Source: Caulobacter sp. Root1455 | GTDB lineage: Bacteria > Pseudomonadota > Alphaproteobacteria > Caulobacterales > Caulobacteraceae | Length of the DNA stretch: 64,000 nt | NCBI RefSeq assembly: GCF_001426905.1 | Contig: NZ_LMFQ01000012.1 | Location: 1,187-65,186 of the forward strand | Reading direction: 5' to 3' | Position numbers and translations under genes: made by a program | The notes under the pieces: model-generated | Seen by the model: the letters and a program-made list of their open reading frames with translations, nothing else | Told to the model about the DNA's origin: nothing | Databases searched by the model: none | In this document: piece by piece, positions 1-8,731 of the stretch | How the letters are laid out: the number at the start of each line of letters is the position of its first letter | How positions within the stretch are numbered: position 1 is the first letter of the stretch

Positions 1-136
1 GATCATGCCGGGCGACAACGCCGAGCTGGACGTCGAGCTGATCACCCCGATCGCCATGGACCAAGGCCTGCGCTTCGCCATCCGCGAAGGCGGCCGCACG
101 GTCGGCGCCGGCGTCGTGGCCAAGATCGTCGAGTAA
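1..136 (+). CDS. tuf: Elongation factor Tu, C-terminal end (partial)
   Basis: Only the last 44 codons are present; the gene enters from the left edge in the frame starting at base 2 and ends with TAA at 134-136. The peptide (…[19 protein letters not shown]… ending [10 protein letters not shown]) is the barrel domain III of EF-Tu, the GTPase that brings aminoacyl-tRNA to the ribosome. It is followed at once by a strong terminator and not by rpsJ, so this copy is the last gene of its transcript. Alphaproteobacteria often carry two tuf copies; which one this is cannot be told from the window. Confidence 0.97.
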   Translation, partial: IMPGDNAELDVELITPIAMDQGLRFAIREGGRTVGAGVVAKIVE

Positions 137-169
137 CCTCGAAGATCCTTAGCTTCGGCTGACAATGCG

Positions 170-204
170 AAGGCCCCGGAGGAAACTCCGGGGCCTTTTG
201 CTTT
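170..204 (+). terminator. Rho-independent terminator of tuf
   Basis: A perfect 12-bp stem AAGGCCCCGGAG (170-181) / CTCCGGGGCCTT (186-197) with a GAAA tetraloop is followed by TTGCTTTT. It sits 33 bases after the tuf stop codon. Confidence 0.9.
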
Positions 205-287
205 TGGGGGGCTCGATCATCGGACCGGAAGATCCGATAGTGCTTGTCATGGGGTTCGTCCCGACCGAGCCGGGCGGAGGATGTAAG

Positions 288-473
288 ATGACGCGCAACA
301 GATCGCCGAACGACCAGTTCAGGGGCCTGCCCCTGCACAATCTCATCGGAGGTCCTCTGAACGCCACGCCCGCCGCTCAGGAAGCCCTGGCCAGGGCCGA
401 GGCTGAATTCATGGCCATGATCGCGGCCTCTGAGGCGCCCACCGAGGCCGAGGATCAGGATCCCGACGCCTAG
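288..473 (+). CDS. Small hypothetical protein (61 aa)
   Basis: ATG at 288 is preceded by CGGAGG (275-280) with good spacing, which decides this start; longer upstream readings would run through the tuf terminator. The product starts MTRNRSPNDQFRGLPLHNLIG and ends in a very acidic tail (EAPTEAEDQDPDA). No membrane segment, signal peptide or motif is recognised. It is probably a real, lineage-specific soluble protein of unknown function. Confidence 0.55.
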   Translation: MTRNRSPNDQFRGLPLHNLIGGPLNATPAAQEALARAEAEFMAMIAASEAPTEAEDQDPDA

Positions 474-668
474 GCTCTGATCGGCCCGGAAAGGCGCACC
501 TGATCTGGATTGTCAGGGGCCCACGGCATGACGACCTGATCTCGCCCGCCTGCACGCGTGGCTCCGCATCCGGTGGGCCGCCCGACCTGCGCCGCGGGCC
601 GGCGAACGGGCGCCGGTTCCCGTTTCCGAGAGGACGCGTTACCCTGACGGTGAAATCGGGGTGATCTC

Positions 669-1154
669 TTGGTCCGCACCTACCTTCCTGTCCTGGCGCT
701 CGCGCTCGTCCTGGCCGCCTGCCAGAAGACGCCCGACCCGCCGTCGTCCATCCCCCTGCCGCCGCCCGGCCTGGGCGACCGCGTGCGGGTGCTGAGCGCC
801 GACGCCATGGTGGTCGACGGCCAGCACCTGCGCCTGGCCAACGCCTATGGGCCGCAGGGCGTGCCCGACGCCCGGTGCTGGGCCGAGGCCACGGCGGCCC
901 AGACCACGCTGGCCTGGGTGCGGGCGAAGATGAGAGACGCCCGCGAGATCGCCGTCGAGCCTGCCGCGGGCTTCGACGAATTCCATCGCCGGTTGGCGAT
1001 CGTGAAACTGGACGGCGTCGACCTGGGCCAGGAGATGTACGAGAACGGCCTGGCGGCGCGGCGCGCCGACGGGCTGAACGGACGCTTCGCCTGGTGCGAG
1101 CCGATCAGCGGCAAGGCCGTCGGCGCCCCGGCGGTCAGCTCGCTGCTCGACTAG
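669..1154 (+). CDS. Nuclease-fold (SNase/TNase-like) lipoprotein, probably inactive
   Basis: The best start is TTG at 669. The N-terminus is a lipoprotein signal with lipobox LVLAAC, so the mature protein is likely anchored in the envelope. Residues about 40-135 follow the staphylococcal-nuclease plan: a VVDG…LRLAN strand pair, a C-W-AEA helix, then FDEFHRRLAIVKLDGVDLGQEMYENGLA, which matches the DxYGR…lv..G.A part of the family. The usual RLaGIDaPE motif reads RLANAYGPQ, so the metal-binding Asp and catalytic Glu appear replaced by Tyr and Gln. A structural or binding role is therefore more likely than nuclease activity. It stands alone between a gap of about 195 bases and a repeat. Confidence 0.7.
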   Translation: MVRTYLPVLALALVLAACQKTPDPPSSIPLPPPGLGDRVRVLSADAMVVDGQHLRLANAYGPQGVPDARCWAEATAAQTTLAWVRAKMRDAREIAVEPAAGFDEFHRRLAIVKLDGVDLGQEMYENGLAARRADGLNGRFAWCEPISGKAVGAPAVSSLLD

Positions 1155-1260
1155 AGCATTTTCAAGCGAAGTGGATTCCGGTTCGCGTGAAGAAAATGCG
1201 TCAAAACAAAAGATCTAGAGCCCCGGCCTGATGCAATCAGGTCGGGAAAGACTCTAGAGC
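1155..1260. repeat. Intergenic hairpin repeat (GAGCATTTTC / TCTAGAGC type)
   Basis: Two hairpins lie in tandem. The first has arms GCATTTTC and GAAAATGC (about 1157-1200) and the second CCTGAT/ATCAGG, flanked by TCTAGAG and CTCTAGA (about 1212-1258). This class of AGAGC…GCTCT palindromes recurs at 23871-23920 and 58154-58250 in this window. It separates two convergent genes and may act as a bidirectional terminator. Confidence 0.6.
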
Positions 1261-1754
1261 GTCAGACGATAGAAGACGCTGTCCACGGCCATGCGCGGAA
1301 AGGTCGGGGGCAGGGCTTCGGGCGCGATGCGGGCAAAGCCGTGCTTCTCGTAGAACCGGTGCGCGGCCAGGAACCGGTCGGTCGTCCCCAGATAGATCTC
1401 GGCCACGTCGCGGGCCCGGGCATGGCCGATCGCCGTCGCCAGCAGCGGCCCCGCGACGCCCAGGGCGCCGCGCGCCTCCGGGCCGACGAACATCTTGCGC
1501 AAGGCCACGGCTCGCCGCCCGTTCGCTTGGGCGCCGATGTCCCTGAGCCCGATCGTGCCGACGACCGCGCCCTCGCGTTCGGCCACCCAGAACCGACCCG
1601 CGCCGGTCTGATAGAAGCCGGGCACGTCGGCCAGGTCCGGCTGGTCGTCGGCGGTGACAGCCAGGCCGAACTCGCCGCGCTGGATCGACAGGATCAGCGC
1701 CAGCACGGCGGCGGCGTCGCCCGCCGCGAACGGACGGACGACGCCCCCGTTCAC
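1254..1754 (-). CDS. GNAT-family N-acetyltransferase
   Basis: The sequence VVRPFAAGDAAAVLALIL… followed by FWVAEREGAVVGTIGLRDI, an acetyl-CoA loop region (ALRKMFVGPEARGALGVAGPLLATAIGHAR) and FYEKHGFARI is a complete GNAT domain. The GTG at 1754 is chosen because it lies just past the stop of the RND pump gene (1765); a longer reading from 1799 would overlap that gene. The gene is the last of the leftward efflux unit, 10 bases after the pump gene, so it is probably co-transcribed. The substrate is unknown; a detoxifying acetyltransferase would fit the context but that is inference. Confidence 0.8.
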   Translation of the reverse strand: MNGGVVRPFAAGDAAAVLALILSIQRGEFGLAVTADDQPDLADVPGFYQTGAGRFWVAEREGAVVGTIGLRDIGAQANGRRAVALRKMFVGPEARGALGVAGPLLATAIGHARARDVAEIYLGTTDRFLAAHRFYEKHGFARIAPEALPPTFPRMAVDSVFYRLTL

Positions 1755-1764
1755 AGGTGGACGC

Positions 1765-4700
1765 TCACAGCCGGTCGACCGGCGACAGGGCCGCCCCATC
1801 GGCCTCGCGCGGCGTGGTCATCCGCGAGAGCTTGGGGGTCAGCCAGCGCTCGATGTCGTCGACGATCTCGTAGACCACCGGCACCAGCACCAGGGACAGC
1901 ACGGTCGAGGTGATCAGCCCGCCGATCACCGCCACGGCCATCGGCTGGCGGAATTCCGAACCGGTGCCGATGCCCAGGGCCGTGGGCGCCATGCCGGCCA
2001 TCATCGCCAGGGTGGTCATGATGATCGGTCGGGCCCGCTCGTGGCAGGCGTCGAGGATCGCCTCGCGCTGGCTCATGCCGGACCGCTCCTGCTCGATCGC
2101 GTACTCGACCAGCAGGATCGAGTTCTTGGCCGCCAGGCCCATCAGCATCAGGAAGCCGATCAGGGACGGCATCGACAGCGACTGGCCGGTGACCAGCAGG
2201 GCCAGGAACGCCCCGCCGATCGCCAGGGGCAGGGCCGACAGGATGGTGATCGGCTTGAAGAAGCTGCGGAACAGCAGCACCAGCACGCCGAACACCAGGC
2301 CGACCGCCGAGAGCAGGGCGACGGCGAAGCCGGTGAACAGCTCCACGAACGCTTCCTGGTCGCCGGCCGTGGCCGGTCCGACGCTGGGCGGCAGGTTCTT
2401 CATGGTCGGCAGATTGCCGACGTCGCTCATCGCCTGACCCAGCTGGGCGCCGTTGTTGAGGTCGGCCTCGATGGTCACCTGCCGCTTGCGGGCGAAGCGG
2501 TCGATCTTGGCCGGGCCGGCCTGAAACGACAGGTCGGCGACGGTGTCGAGCCGGGTCGTGCCGCCGTTGGCCGTTGGAATGCGCAGGGCGCCCAGGGCCT
2601 CGAGGTCGGCGCGGGTCTCGGCCGGCAGGCGCACCCGGATCGGAATCCGCCGCTCGCCCTGGGTCATCTTGGCGACGTTGGCGTCGATGTCGCCGACCGT
2701 GGCCACGCGGGCGATGGCGGCGATGTCGGCGGCGTTGACGCCGAGGCGGGCGGCCTCGTCGGGCTTGGGCCGGATGACGATTTCGGGGCCGCTGGGCGGC
2801 GACGACGGACGCGGATCGGCCACCGTGCTCAGCTTTTGCATCTCGCGCTCGATCTGGGCGGCGGTGCGTTCCAGCAGCGGGCCGTCGTCGGAGATCAGGA
2901 TGGTCTGAACCTCGGACGTGCCCCAGTCGCCCAGCAGGTTGACCCGGGCGTCGGGGATGTCGTGCAGGCCGTCGCGGACCACCTGCTTGATCTCCGTCAC
3001 GCGCAGGTCGCGCTTGCCGTTCAGCACGATGGTGACCGTGGCGTCGCGGATGTCGGCGGCGCTCTGGCCGCCCCAACCGCTGCCGATGTTCGAACCGACC
3101 TGGGCGAAGACGTGCGCCGTCTCGGGGCGCTTGCGGAACATGGCGGTCACGGCCTGGACGGTGCGCTCCATGTCGGCCGTGGTCGCCCCGGGCGGGCCCT
3201 GGACCTTGAGATAGTAGTAATTGGCGTTGCCGGCCGGCTGAAAGGCGGTGGGAATGAACTTCACCAGGGCGAACGAGCCGATCAGGATCACCGTGCCGAT
3301 GATCAGGCTGAGGATCCGGTGGTCCAGCGACCAGTCCAGCACGCCGCGATAGAAGCCCGTGAAGTCGCGGCGCGGATGCGGGTTCTTGGCCGGCTTCAGG
3401 AAGTAGGCGGCCAGCAGCGGGGTCAGCAGGCGGGCCACGACCAGCGAGAACAGCACCGCCATGGCGACGGTCAGGCCGAACTCCTTGAAGAACTGGCCGG
3501 GCGTGCCGGGCATGTAGGACACCGGCACGAACACCGCCACGATGGTGAAGGTGGTGGCCACGACGGCCAGGCCGATGGAGTCCGCGCCCTCCATCGCCGC
3601 CTGGAACGGCCTCTGCCCGCGCGAGACGCGCTTTTCGATGTTCTCGATCTCGACCACGGCGTCGTCGACCAGGATGCCGATGACCAGGGTCAGGGCCAGC
3701 AGGGTCACGACGTTGAGCGAGAAGCCCATGACCGACATGAAGGCGAAGGTGGGGATCAGCGACACCGGCATGGCGATGGCGGTGATCAGGGTGGCCCGCC
3801 ATTCGCGCAGGAACAGGAACACCACCAGCGAGGCCAGCAGCATGCCTTCCAGCAGGGTGTGTTCGGTCGCCGTGAAGCTGGCGCGGGTCTCGTCGACGGT
3901 CGAAAAGATCTTCACGAAGGTGACGCCCGGCTGCTTGGCCTCCAGCTTGTCGACGGCCGCCTTGACGCGGTCCTCGACGGCGACGTCGCTGGAGTCGCGG
4001 GTCTTCATCACCTGGAACGCGACCACGGGCTTGCCGTCGAGGCGGGCGAAGCCGCGCTCCTCTTCCGAGCCCTGGCCGACCTGGGCCACGTCGGTCAGCC
4101 GCACATAGCGGCCGCCGGCGATCGGGATGGTGATGTTGCGAAGCTGCTCGACCGTGGTGGCCGCGCCCAGCACGCGCAGGGTCTGCTCGCGACCGCCGAT
4201 CCTAGCGCGGCCGCCGGGGGCGTCGACGCTGAAGCTGGCCAGGGCCTGGTTCAGCTGGGGCGCGGTGACGCCGAAGCTGGCCATGCGGTCGGGATCGATG
4301 ATCACGTTGATCTCGCGATCCACGCCGCCGACCCGGGCGACCTGGGCCACGCCCTTTTCGCCCTGCAGGGCGCGGGTGACGGTGTCGTCGATGAACCACG
4401 ACAGCTCGGTCGCGCTCATGTTCGGGGCCGAGACGGCGTAGGTGATGATCGGAGCGCTGGTGATCTCCAGGCGCTGGACGATCGGCTCGTCGACCTCGCG
4501 GGGCAGCAGCGAGCGGGTCTGGTCGACCTTGGAGCGCACCTCGTCGGTGACCTTCTGCAGGTCCTCGCCGAGGTTGAACTCGATCGTGGTTGTCGAGGCG
4601 CCCTGGACCACCGACGAGCGGATGGTCTTGACGTTGGAGATGCTGGCCACCGCGTCCTCGATGGGGCGGGTGACCTGGGTCTCCATCTCGCCGGGCGCGG

Positions 4701-4887
4701 CGCCGCTCTGGGTGACCGTGACGGTCACGGCGGGGAATTCGACGTTGGGGAACTGCTTGATGGGCAGGCCCATGTAGCAGCCGATCCCGGCGATGATCAG
4801 GGCGATGAACAGGACCGCGACGGGGATCGGATTCTTGATCGCCCAGGCGGAGATGCGCAGCTCGCCCGTCTTTTGCTCGCCGGCCAT
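1765..4887 (-). CDS. RND-family multidrug efflux permease (AcrB/MdtC-like)
   Basis: At 1040 aa this is full length for an inner-membrane HAE-type RND pump. It begins with a cytoplasmic tail and TM1 (PIPVAVLFIALIIAGIGCYMG), has the porter-domain motif QFPNVEFPAVTVTVTQSGAAPGEME, and carries the proton-relay pair Asp408-Asp409 in GILVDDAVVEIENI of TM4. The second half repeats the plan (RSFFKPITILSALPLAIGGAF). Such pumps exchange protons for drugs or other amphiphiles and work with a periplasmic adaptor and outer-membrane channel, both encoded just upstream. Its ATG shares one base with the adaptor stop codon (TGATG), implying translational coupling. Confidence 0.95.
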   Translation of the reverse strand: MAGEQKTGELRISAWAIKNPIPVAVLFIALIIAGIGCYMGLPIKQFPNVEFPAVTVTVTQSGAAPGEMETQVTRPIEDAVASISNVKTIRSSVVQGASTTTIEFNLGEDLQKVTDEVRSKVDQTRSLLPREVDEPIVQRLEITSAPIITYAVSAPNMSATELSWFIDDTVTRALQGEKGVAQVARVGGVDREINVIIDPDRMASFGVTAPQLNQALASFSVDAPGGRARIGGREQTLRVLGAATTVEQLRNITIPIAGGRYVRLTDVAQVGQGSEEERGFARLDGKPVVAFQVMKTRDSSDVAVEDRVKAAVDKLEAKQPGVTFVKIFSTVDETRASFTATEHTLLEGMLLASLVVFLFLREWRATLITAIAMPVSLIPTFAFMSVMGFSLNVVTLLALTLVIGILVDDAVVEIENIEKRVSRGQRPFQAAMEGADSIGLAVVATTFTIVAVFVPVSYMPGTPGQFFKEFGLTVAMAVLFSLVVARLLTPLLAAYFLKPAKNPHPRRDFTGFYRGVLDWSLDHRILSLIIGTVILIGSFALVKFIPTAFQPAGNANYYYLKVQGPPGATTADMERTVQAVTAMFRKRPETAHVFAQVGSNIGSGWGGQSAADIRDATVTIVLNGKRDLRVTEIKQVVRDGLHDIPDARVNLLGDWGTSEVQTILISDDGPLLERTAAQIEREMQKLSTVADPRPSSPPSGPEIVIRPKPDEAARLGVNAADIAAIARVATVGDIDANVAKMTQGERRIPIRVRLPAETRADLEALGALRIPTANGGTTRLDTVADLSFQAGPAKIDRFARKRQVTIEADLNNGAQLGQAMSDVGNLPTMKNLPPSVGPATAGDQEAFVELFTGFAVALLSAVGLVFGVLVLLFRSFFKPITILSALPLAIGGAFLALLVTGQSLSMPSLIGFLMLMGLAAKNSILLVEYAIEQERSGMSQREAILDACHERARPIIMTTLAMMAGMAPTALGIGTGSEFRQPMAVAVIGGLITSTVLSLVLVPVVYEIVDDIERWLTPKLSRMTTPREADGAALSPVDRL

Positions 4888-5966
4888 CAGCGCACCGCCT
4901 GTTGGGTCGTGGTCGCCGGACGGATCACGTCGCCGTCGGCGACGAACGACGCGCCGCCCAGCACCACGCGGGTCCCGGCCGGCGGACCCTGGACCAGCTG
5001 AGCCCAGCCCCCGCCCTTCTGGCCGACCTTCACGGCCACCTGGTGGGCGCGGTTATTGCTGTCGATGGTCATGACGAACAGGCCGTCGGCCTCATAGCGG
5101 ATCGCCGCCTCCGGAATGGCGGTCACCGCCGCGCCCGAGGCGCCGAAGGTGGCGCGGCCGAAGCCGCCGGGGCGCAGGTCGGGACGGACGGGCAGGCGCA
5201 CGCGCACCTTCCCCAGCCGGGTGGCGCTGTCGACCCGGGGACTGACCAGGCGCACGACGCCCGACACCGACTGGCCGCCTGGCAGGCTGACCTGGGCCGG
5301 CTGGCCGGCGCGAACGCCCGCCAGGTCGGCCTCGTTGACCTCGGCGTCCAGCTCGACCAGGCCGTCGCGGGCGATGGTGAACCACGGCGTGGTCCCGCCG
5401 CCGGCGATCTGGCCCGGCTGAACGCCGCGCTGCAGGACCAGGCCGCTGACCGGCGCGGTGATGGTCATCCGCGAGACCCGGGTGCGCAGCTCCTTCAAGG
5501 CCGCTTCCTGGGCCTTGGCCTGATAGCGGCGGGTCTCGATCTGCTCCTGGCTGATCACGCCCTGGCCGTCCAGGCCGGCGACGCGGCGGGCCTCGGCGTC
5601 GGCCTGGGCGGTGACGGCCGCCTGCTGTTCGACCTGGGCCCGCAGCAGGGTGTCGTCCAGCTGGGCCAGGGGCTGGCCGGCCCTCACCCAGTCGCCCTCG
5701 TCGGCGTAGAGGCGGGCGACACGGTAGCCGCTGAGCTCCGAGCCGACCGCGGCCTCCTCGCGCGAGACCAGCAGGCCCGAGGCCTCGACCCCGCCGCCCA
5801 GCGGCCGGGTCTCGACGGAGCCGACGCTGACGGTGCGGGCCAGGGCGGCGGCCGGGGCCTTGGCGGCGGGTTTGTCCTTCTTCTCGCCGCAGGCTGTCAG
5901 GCCCGTCGCGGCGATCAGGATCATGGCGGCGAGCGCGGTGCGGGTCGTCATGGGAGAGGGTCTCAT
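4887..5966 (-). CDS. RND efflux membrane-fusion (periplasmic adaptor) lipoprotein
   Basis: The 359-aa product has a lipoprotein signal (MILIAATGLTAC), then the adaptor order: barrel/lipoyl half (GSELSGYRVARLYADEGDWVRAGQPLAQLD), a helical hairpin (AQVEQQAAVTAQADAEARR…KAQEAALKELRTR), the second lipoyl half (ITAPVSGLVLQRGVQPGQIAGGG) and a C-terminal beta-barrel. It bridges the pump and the outer-membrane channel. The start at 5966 overlaps the upstream stop as ATGA, which suggests coupling; ATG 5951 (MTTRTALAAM) would also give a good lipoprotein signal and cannot be excluded. Reading further upstream is only the opposite-frame shadow of the channel gene. Confidence 0.92.
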   Translation of the reverse strand: MRPSPMTTRTALAAMILIAATGLTACGEKKDKPAAKAPAAALARTVSVGSVETRPLGGGVEASGLLVSREEAAVGSELSGYRVARLYADEGDWVRAGQPLAQLDDTLLRAQVEQQAAVTAQADAEARRVAGLDGQGVISQEQIETRRYQAKAQEAALKELRTRVSRMTITAPVSGLVLQRGVQPGQIAGGGTTPWFTIARDGLVELDAEVNEADLAGVRAGQPAQVSLPGGQSVSGVVRLVSPRVDSATRLGKVRVRLPVRPDLRPGGFGRATFGASGAAVTAIPEAAIRYEADGLFVMTIDSNNRAHQVAVKVGQKGGGWAQLVQGPPAGTRVVLGGASFVADGDVIRPATTTQQAVR

Positions 5967-7495
5967 TTCGAGGAAACTTGGGTCGGGGCCGCGCCTTGCG
6001 CGGCGTTTTGGAGGGCGACGACGGCGTCTGGCGACCAGCCGCCGCCGAGCGCCTTGTAGGTCTGGACGGCGTGCAGCAGGGCGTCGGTGCGGGCGCTGGT
6101 CAGGACGGCGCGCGACAGCCGCCAGGACTGCTCGGCCTGCAGGGTGGTGGTCAGGTCGATCAGGCCCAGGCCGTAGCCCTTGCGGTTGGCCTGGTAGGCG
6201 CGTTCGGCCCGGGCGACGCCGGCGGTCAGCAGGGCGACGCGGCGCTGGTCGGCGGCCAGTTGCAGCATGGCGTTCTCGGCCTCGCCATAGGCGGTCTGCA
6301 CGGCCTTCTCGTAGGCGATGGCCGCCTGCTGGGTGCGGGCGTCCTGGGCGTCGATGTCGGCCAGCAGGGCGGGAATGTTCAGCACCGGGATCGAGACATT
6401 GGCGCCGATGGTCCAGGCCGAGCTGGTGGTCGAGGTCTGACCGCCGCCGCCGCCCGCGAACGGGAACGACGGCTGGACGCTCTTGGTCAGGCCGGCGCCG
6501 GGCGTGATGTTGAAGGTCGGCAACAGCGCCAGTTCGTTGAGCTTCAGATTGCCGGAGGCGGAAGCTAGGCGCGCCTGCGCCTCGCGCACGTCCGGGCGAC
6601 GGCCCAGCAGCTCGCCGGGGATCGTGGCGGGCGCGGCCGGCGCCAGGTCGAGCTGGGCTTCGACCGGCAGGCTGGCCAGGGGATCGACGCCGCGCCCGAC
6701 CAGGATCAGCAGGCTGCGGCGCGCCGCGCCCAGCTGGGCTTCCAGGTTGGCGACCCGGGCCTGGGTGTCGGCCAGGTCGGCCTCGGCGCGGTCGGCTTCG
6801 GAGGTGGCGATCAGGCCGGCGTCGGCCTTCCTGGTCGCGAAGTCGCGCAGCGAGGCGTTGATGCGCTCGGTCTGGCGGGCGTCGTCCAGCTGGACGGCCA
6901 GGCCGCGCGCCTCGAAATACGACTGGGCGACATTGGCGGCCAGCGAGGCGCGGGCGCCTTCGTAGGCGAAGCGGGCGGCGGCGAAGTCGTTGTCGACCAC
7001 GCTCATGCCGGCGCGCTTGCGGCCGAACAGGTCCAGCTCCCACGACACATCGAAATTGGCCGCGTAGTTCTCGCTGTCGCCGCCCTGGGTGAAGCCGGCG
7101 GCGCCGCTGCTGTCGAGGATTTCGGTGTGGGTCTTGCTGGCGCTGCCGGTCAGCGGCGTGCCGGGGATCCAGATCTGGCGCACCTGGCCCTTGCGGACGG
7201 CCCGGGCTTCTTCCAGGCGCGCGGCGGCGGTGCGGGCGTCGGGCGCCTTATCCAGCGCCGTTTCGATCAGGTCGGTCAGCCGCGGATCGTTGAAGCTGGT
7301 CCACCAGTGGTCCAGGTCCGCCTGGGCCGATCCGGCGGGCGCCTCGTAGGCGGCCGGCAGGCGGGTGTCGGGCGTCGGGCGTGGGGTGTTCACGCAGCCG
7401 GCCAGGGCCAGGCCCGCCAGACCCAGGGCCAGAAGGGAGGCCCCGGATCGGAACGGCCGAGGGCGCCCGCGCTCTCCGGTCATGATTTCACTCAT
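5963..7495 (-). CDS. NodT/TolC-family outer-membrane efflux lipoprotein
   Basis: A lipoprotein signal (LLALGLAGLALAGC) is followed by two copies of the outer-membrane-factor repeat: YFEARGLAVQLDDARQTERINASLRDF…TARVANLEAQLGAARRSLLILVG and the second half FPFAG…QTAYGEAENAMLQLAADQRRVALL. The sequence LGRRPDVREAQARLASASGNL is typical of NodT-type channels. The protein forms the outer-membrane exit duct of the tripartite pump. ATG 7495 is preferred to the adjacent TTG 7498 because AGGTGA lies 6 bases upstream. Co-transcribed with the marR gene 50 bases upstream. Confidence 0.93.
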   Translation of the reverse strand: MSEIMTGERGRPRPFRSGASLLALGLAGLALAGCVNTPRPTPDTRLPAAYEAPAGSAQADLDHWWTSFNDPRLTDLIETALDKAPDARTAAARLEEARAVRKGQVRQIWIPGTPLTGSASKTHTEILDSSGAAGFTQGGDSENYAANFDVSWELDLFGRKRAGMSVVDNDFAAARFAYEGARASLAANVAQSYFEARGLAVQLDDARQTERINASLRDFATRKADAGLIATSEADRAEADLADTQARVANLEAQLGAARRSLLILVGRGVDPLASLPVEAQLDLAPAAPATIPGELLGRRPDVREAQARLASASGNLKLNELALLPTFNITPGAGLTKSVQPSFPFAGGGGGQTSTTSSAWTIGANVSIPVLNIPALLADIDAQDARTQQAAIAYEKAVQTAYGEAENAMLQLAADQRRVALLTAGVARAERAYQANRKGYGLGLIDLTTTLQAEQSWRLSRAVLTSARTDALLHAVQTYKALGGGWSPDAVVALQNAAQGAAPTQVSSK

Positions 7496-7545
7496 CAATA
7501 ATCACCTGCAGGCGCGACCGAAGGGGGAGGACGGTCGTGGCTATT

Positions 7546-8058
7546 TCAACAATGGGGTTCGGAGCCCGACGACGGCGGAAGGCCGGCGACCGTGCCGTAG
7601 ACGTCGACCACCTGATCCAGAAAGCGCTCGATGACTTGGCGTTCGGCCGGGTCCAGGCGGGCGATGACGCCGTCCAGTCCGTCGATCATCGGCGCCAGCC
7701 GCTCGAAGGCCCGCTCGACCGAGGCCTCCACGGGCACGACGCAGATCTTGCGCCGGTCGTGGGCCCGCCTCTGGCGCGCGACATGGCCGGCCCGCTCCAG
7801 GCGGTCGACGATCTGGGTGGCGGCGGCCGTCGTCACCTTCAGATGCTCGGCCAGCTGGCCGGGCGTCATCGGGCCGTTGTTCAGAAGCTGCTCCAGCGCG
7901 GCCATGTCGGTGACGTTCACGCCCAGACTCTCGCCGATCTTGCGGCCGATCTGGCGCGTCAGCATCGAGATGGTCTTCAGGCGCTGGCCGATCGGATCGC
8001 GGGGCGCGTGCGACGCGCGCCATCCCCCCTGCGCTGAACTGGGATCGCTGGTTTCCAT
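7546..8058 (-). CDS. MarR-family transcriptional regulator of the efflux operon
   Basis: The 170-aa protein has a winged helix at about residues 50-110: MAALEQLLNNGPMTPGQLAEHLKVTTAAATQIVDRLERAGHVARQRRAHDRRK, the last part being the MarR wing DxRRK. Helices for dimerisation flank it. It is the first gene of the leftward efflux unit, and an 11-bp perfect inverted repeat lies just upstream, so autorepression relieved by a pump substrate is the likely control. The direct target and ligand are not visible in sequence. Confidence 0.9.
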   Translation of the reverse strand: METSDPSSAQGGWRASHAPRDPIGQRLKTISMLTRQIGRKIGESLGVNVTDMAALEQLLNNGPMTPGQLAEHLKVTTAAATQIVDRLERAGHVARQRRAHDRRKICVVPVEASVERAFERLAPMIDGLDGVIARLDPAERQVIERFLDQVVDVYGTVAGLPPSSGSEPHC

Positions 8059-8066
8059 GGCGGCGA

Positions 8067-8110
8067 TCGATATCGCTAAGCAACTTAATAGTCAAATTAC
8101 TTAGCGATAT
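8067..8110 (-). promoter_or_regulatory. Candidate MarR operator and promoter of the efflux operon
   Basis: ATATCGCTAAG (8070-8080) and CTTAGCGATAT (8100-8110) form a perfect 11-bp inverted repeat with a 19-base AT-rich spacer, 12 bases from the marR start codon. On the minus strand a TTGACT at 8095-8090 lies 17 bases from TATCGA (8072-8067), so a sigma-70-type promoter would be buried in the dyad. MarR binding is inferred. Confidence 0.6.
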
Positions 8111-8731
8111 GGTTGAGCGCCTCGGAGCGCTCGCCGCGCGCCTGGCTGACAGCACACTCATCGCCAGAACCCCAAGAGGGCGGCCGCCCGACTAACGCCG
8201 CCGATCATCGTTCGTTCAATTGGGGATGAGGACGGCGGGATGAAAGGGCGGGACGGCAACGCTTTTTCTCCTGCCGGCGATTGATGACGCGCGTTGCGTT
8301 GCTGGCGCTCGCGCATGGGCCTCGAGGGAATGACGAGCGAAGCTTCGGCTTTGCGACACCGGCGCGGCGATTATTTCGCCGGCGCGGATTCGAAGCGGTG
8401 TCGGGCGGCGTTCGAGGCCCCGGCGCGATGCGCGGTTGACGTGGCGTCAAAACATACCGCATCATCGAAACAGATGTTCGACTCCCAAGGTCTGGCATTC
8501 GCTCGCGCGGAATGGCGGGCTTCAGTCAAGCGTTTCCAGTACCTGGCCTAGGGGGATCCCACGGTTGTCGGCTCGCGAACACGCATCTTCAGTTTTCGAA
8601 ACGTGCGCATCGGGCGGCGCGGCGGCTAAGGCCGCCCCGCGGATCGATCCACGAGCGAGGCGCGCCGCCGACTGAGTTTCCCGAAGCCCAAAAGACCTGC
8701 GTTCAAAAAAAGCAGCACGGGAGGGAAGACC
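8111..8731. other. Long intergenic region upstream of the TonB receptor
   Basis: About 620 bases without a convincing gene. Short readings on both strands lack ribosome sites or family similarity. The one clear structure is the dyad TTGACG-TGG-CGTCAA at 8436-8450, followed by AAAACATACC, which could be an operator or part of a promoter. The last 30 bases hold the GGGAGG ribosome site of the receptor gene. Confidence 0.5.

Noticed and set aside
1654-5001. Very long open frame (over 1100 codons) opposite the RND pump gene
   Set aside because: High-GC third-position bias leaves the opposite frame open. The product is His/Gln/Asp/Gly/Arg-rich without any domain, while the minus strand has a perfect RND pump.
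5967-7043. N-terminal extension of the membrane-fusion protein frame
   Set aside because: The extension overlaps the outer-membrane factor gene in another frame and is Arg/Pro-rich; the lipoprotein signal starts at 5966 or 5951.
8205-8675. Small genes in the gap ahead of the TonB receptor
   Set aside because: Several short readings exist on both strands but none has a ribosome site, a plausible composition or a recognisable product.
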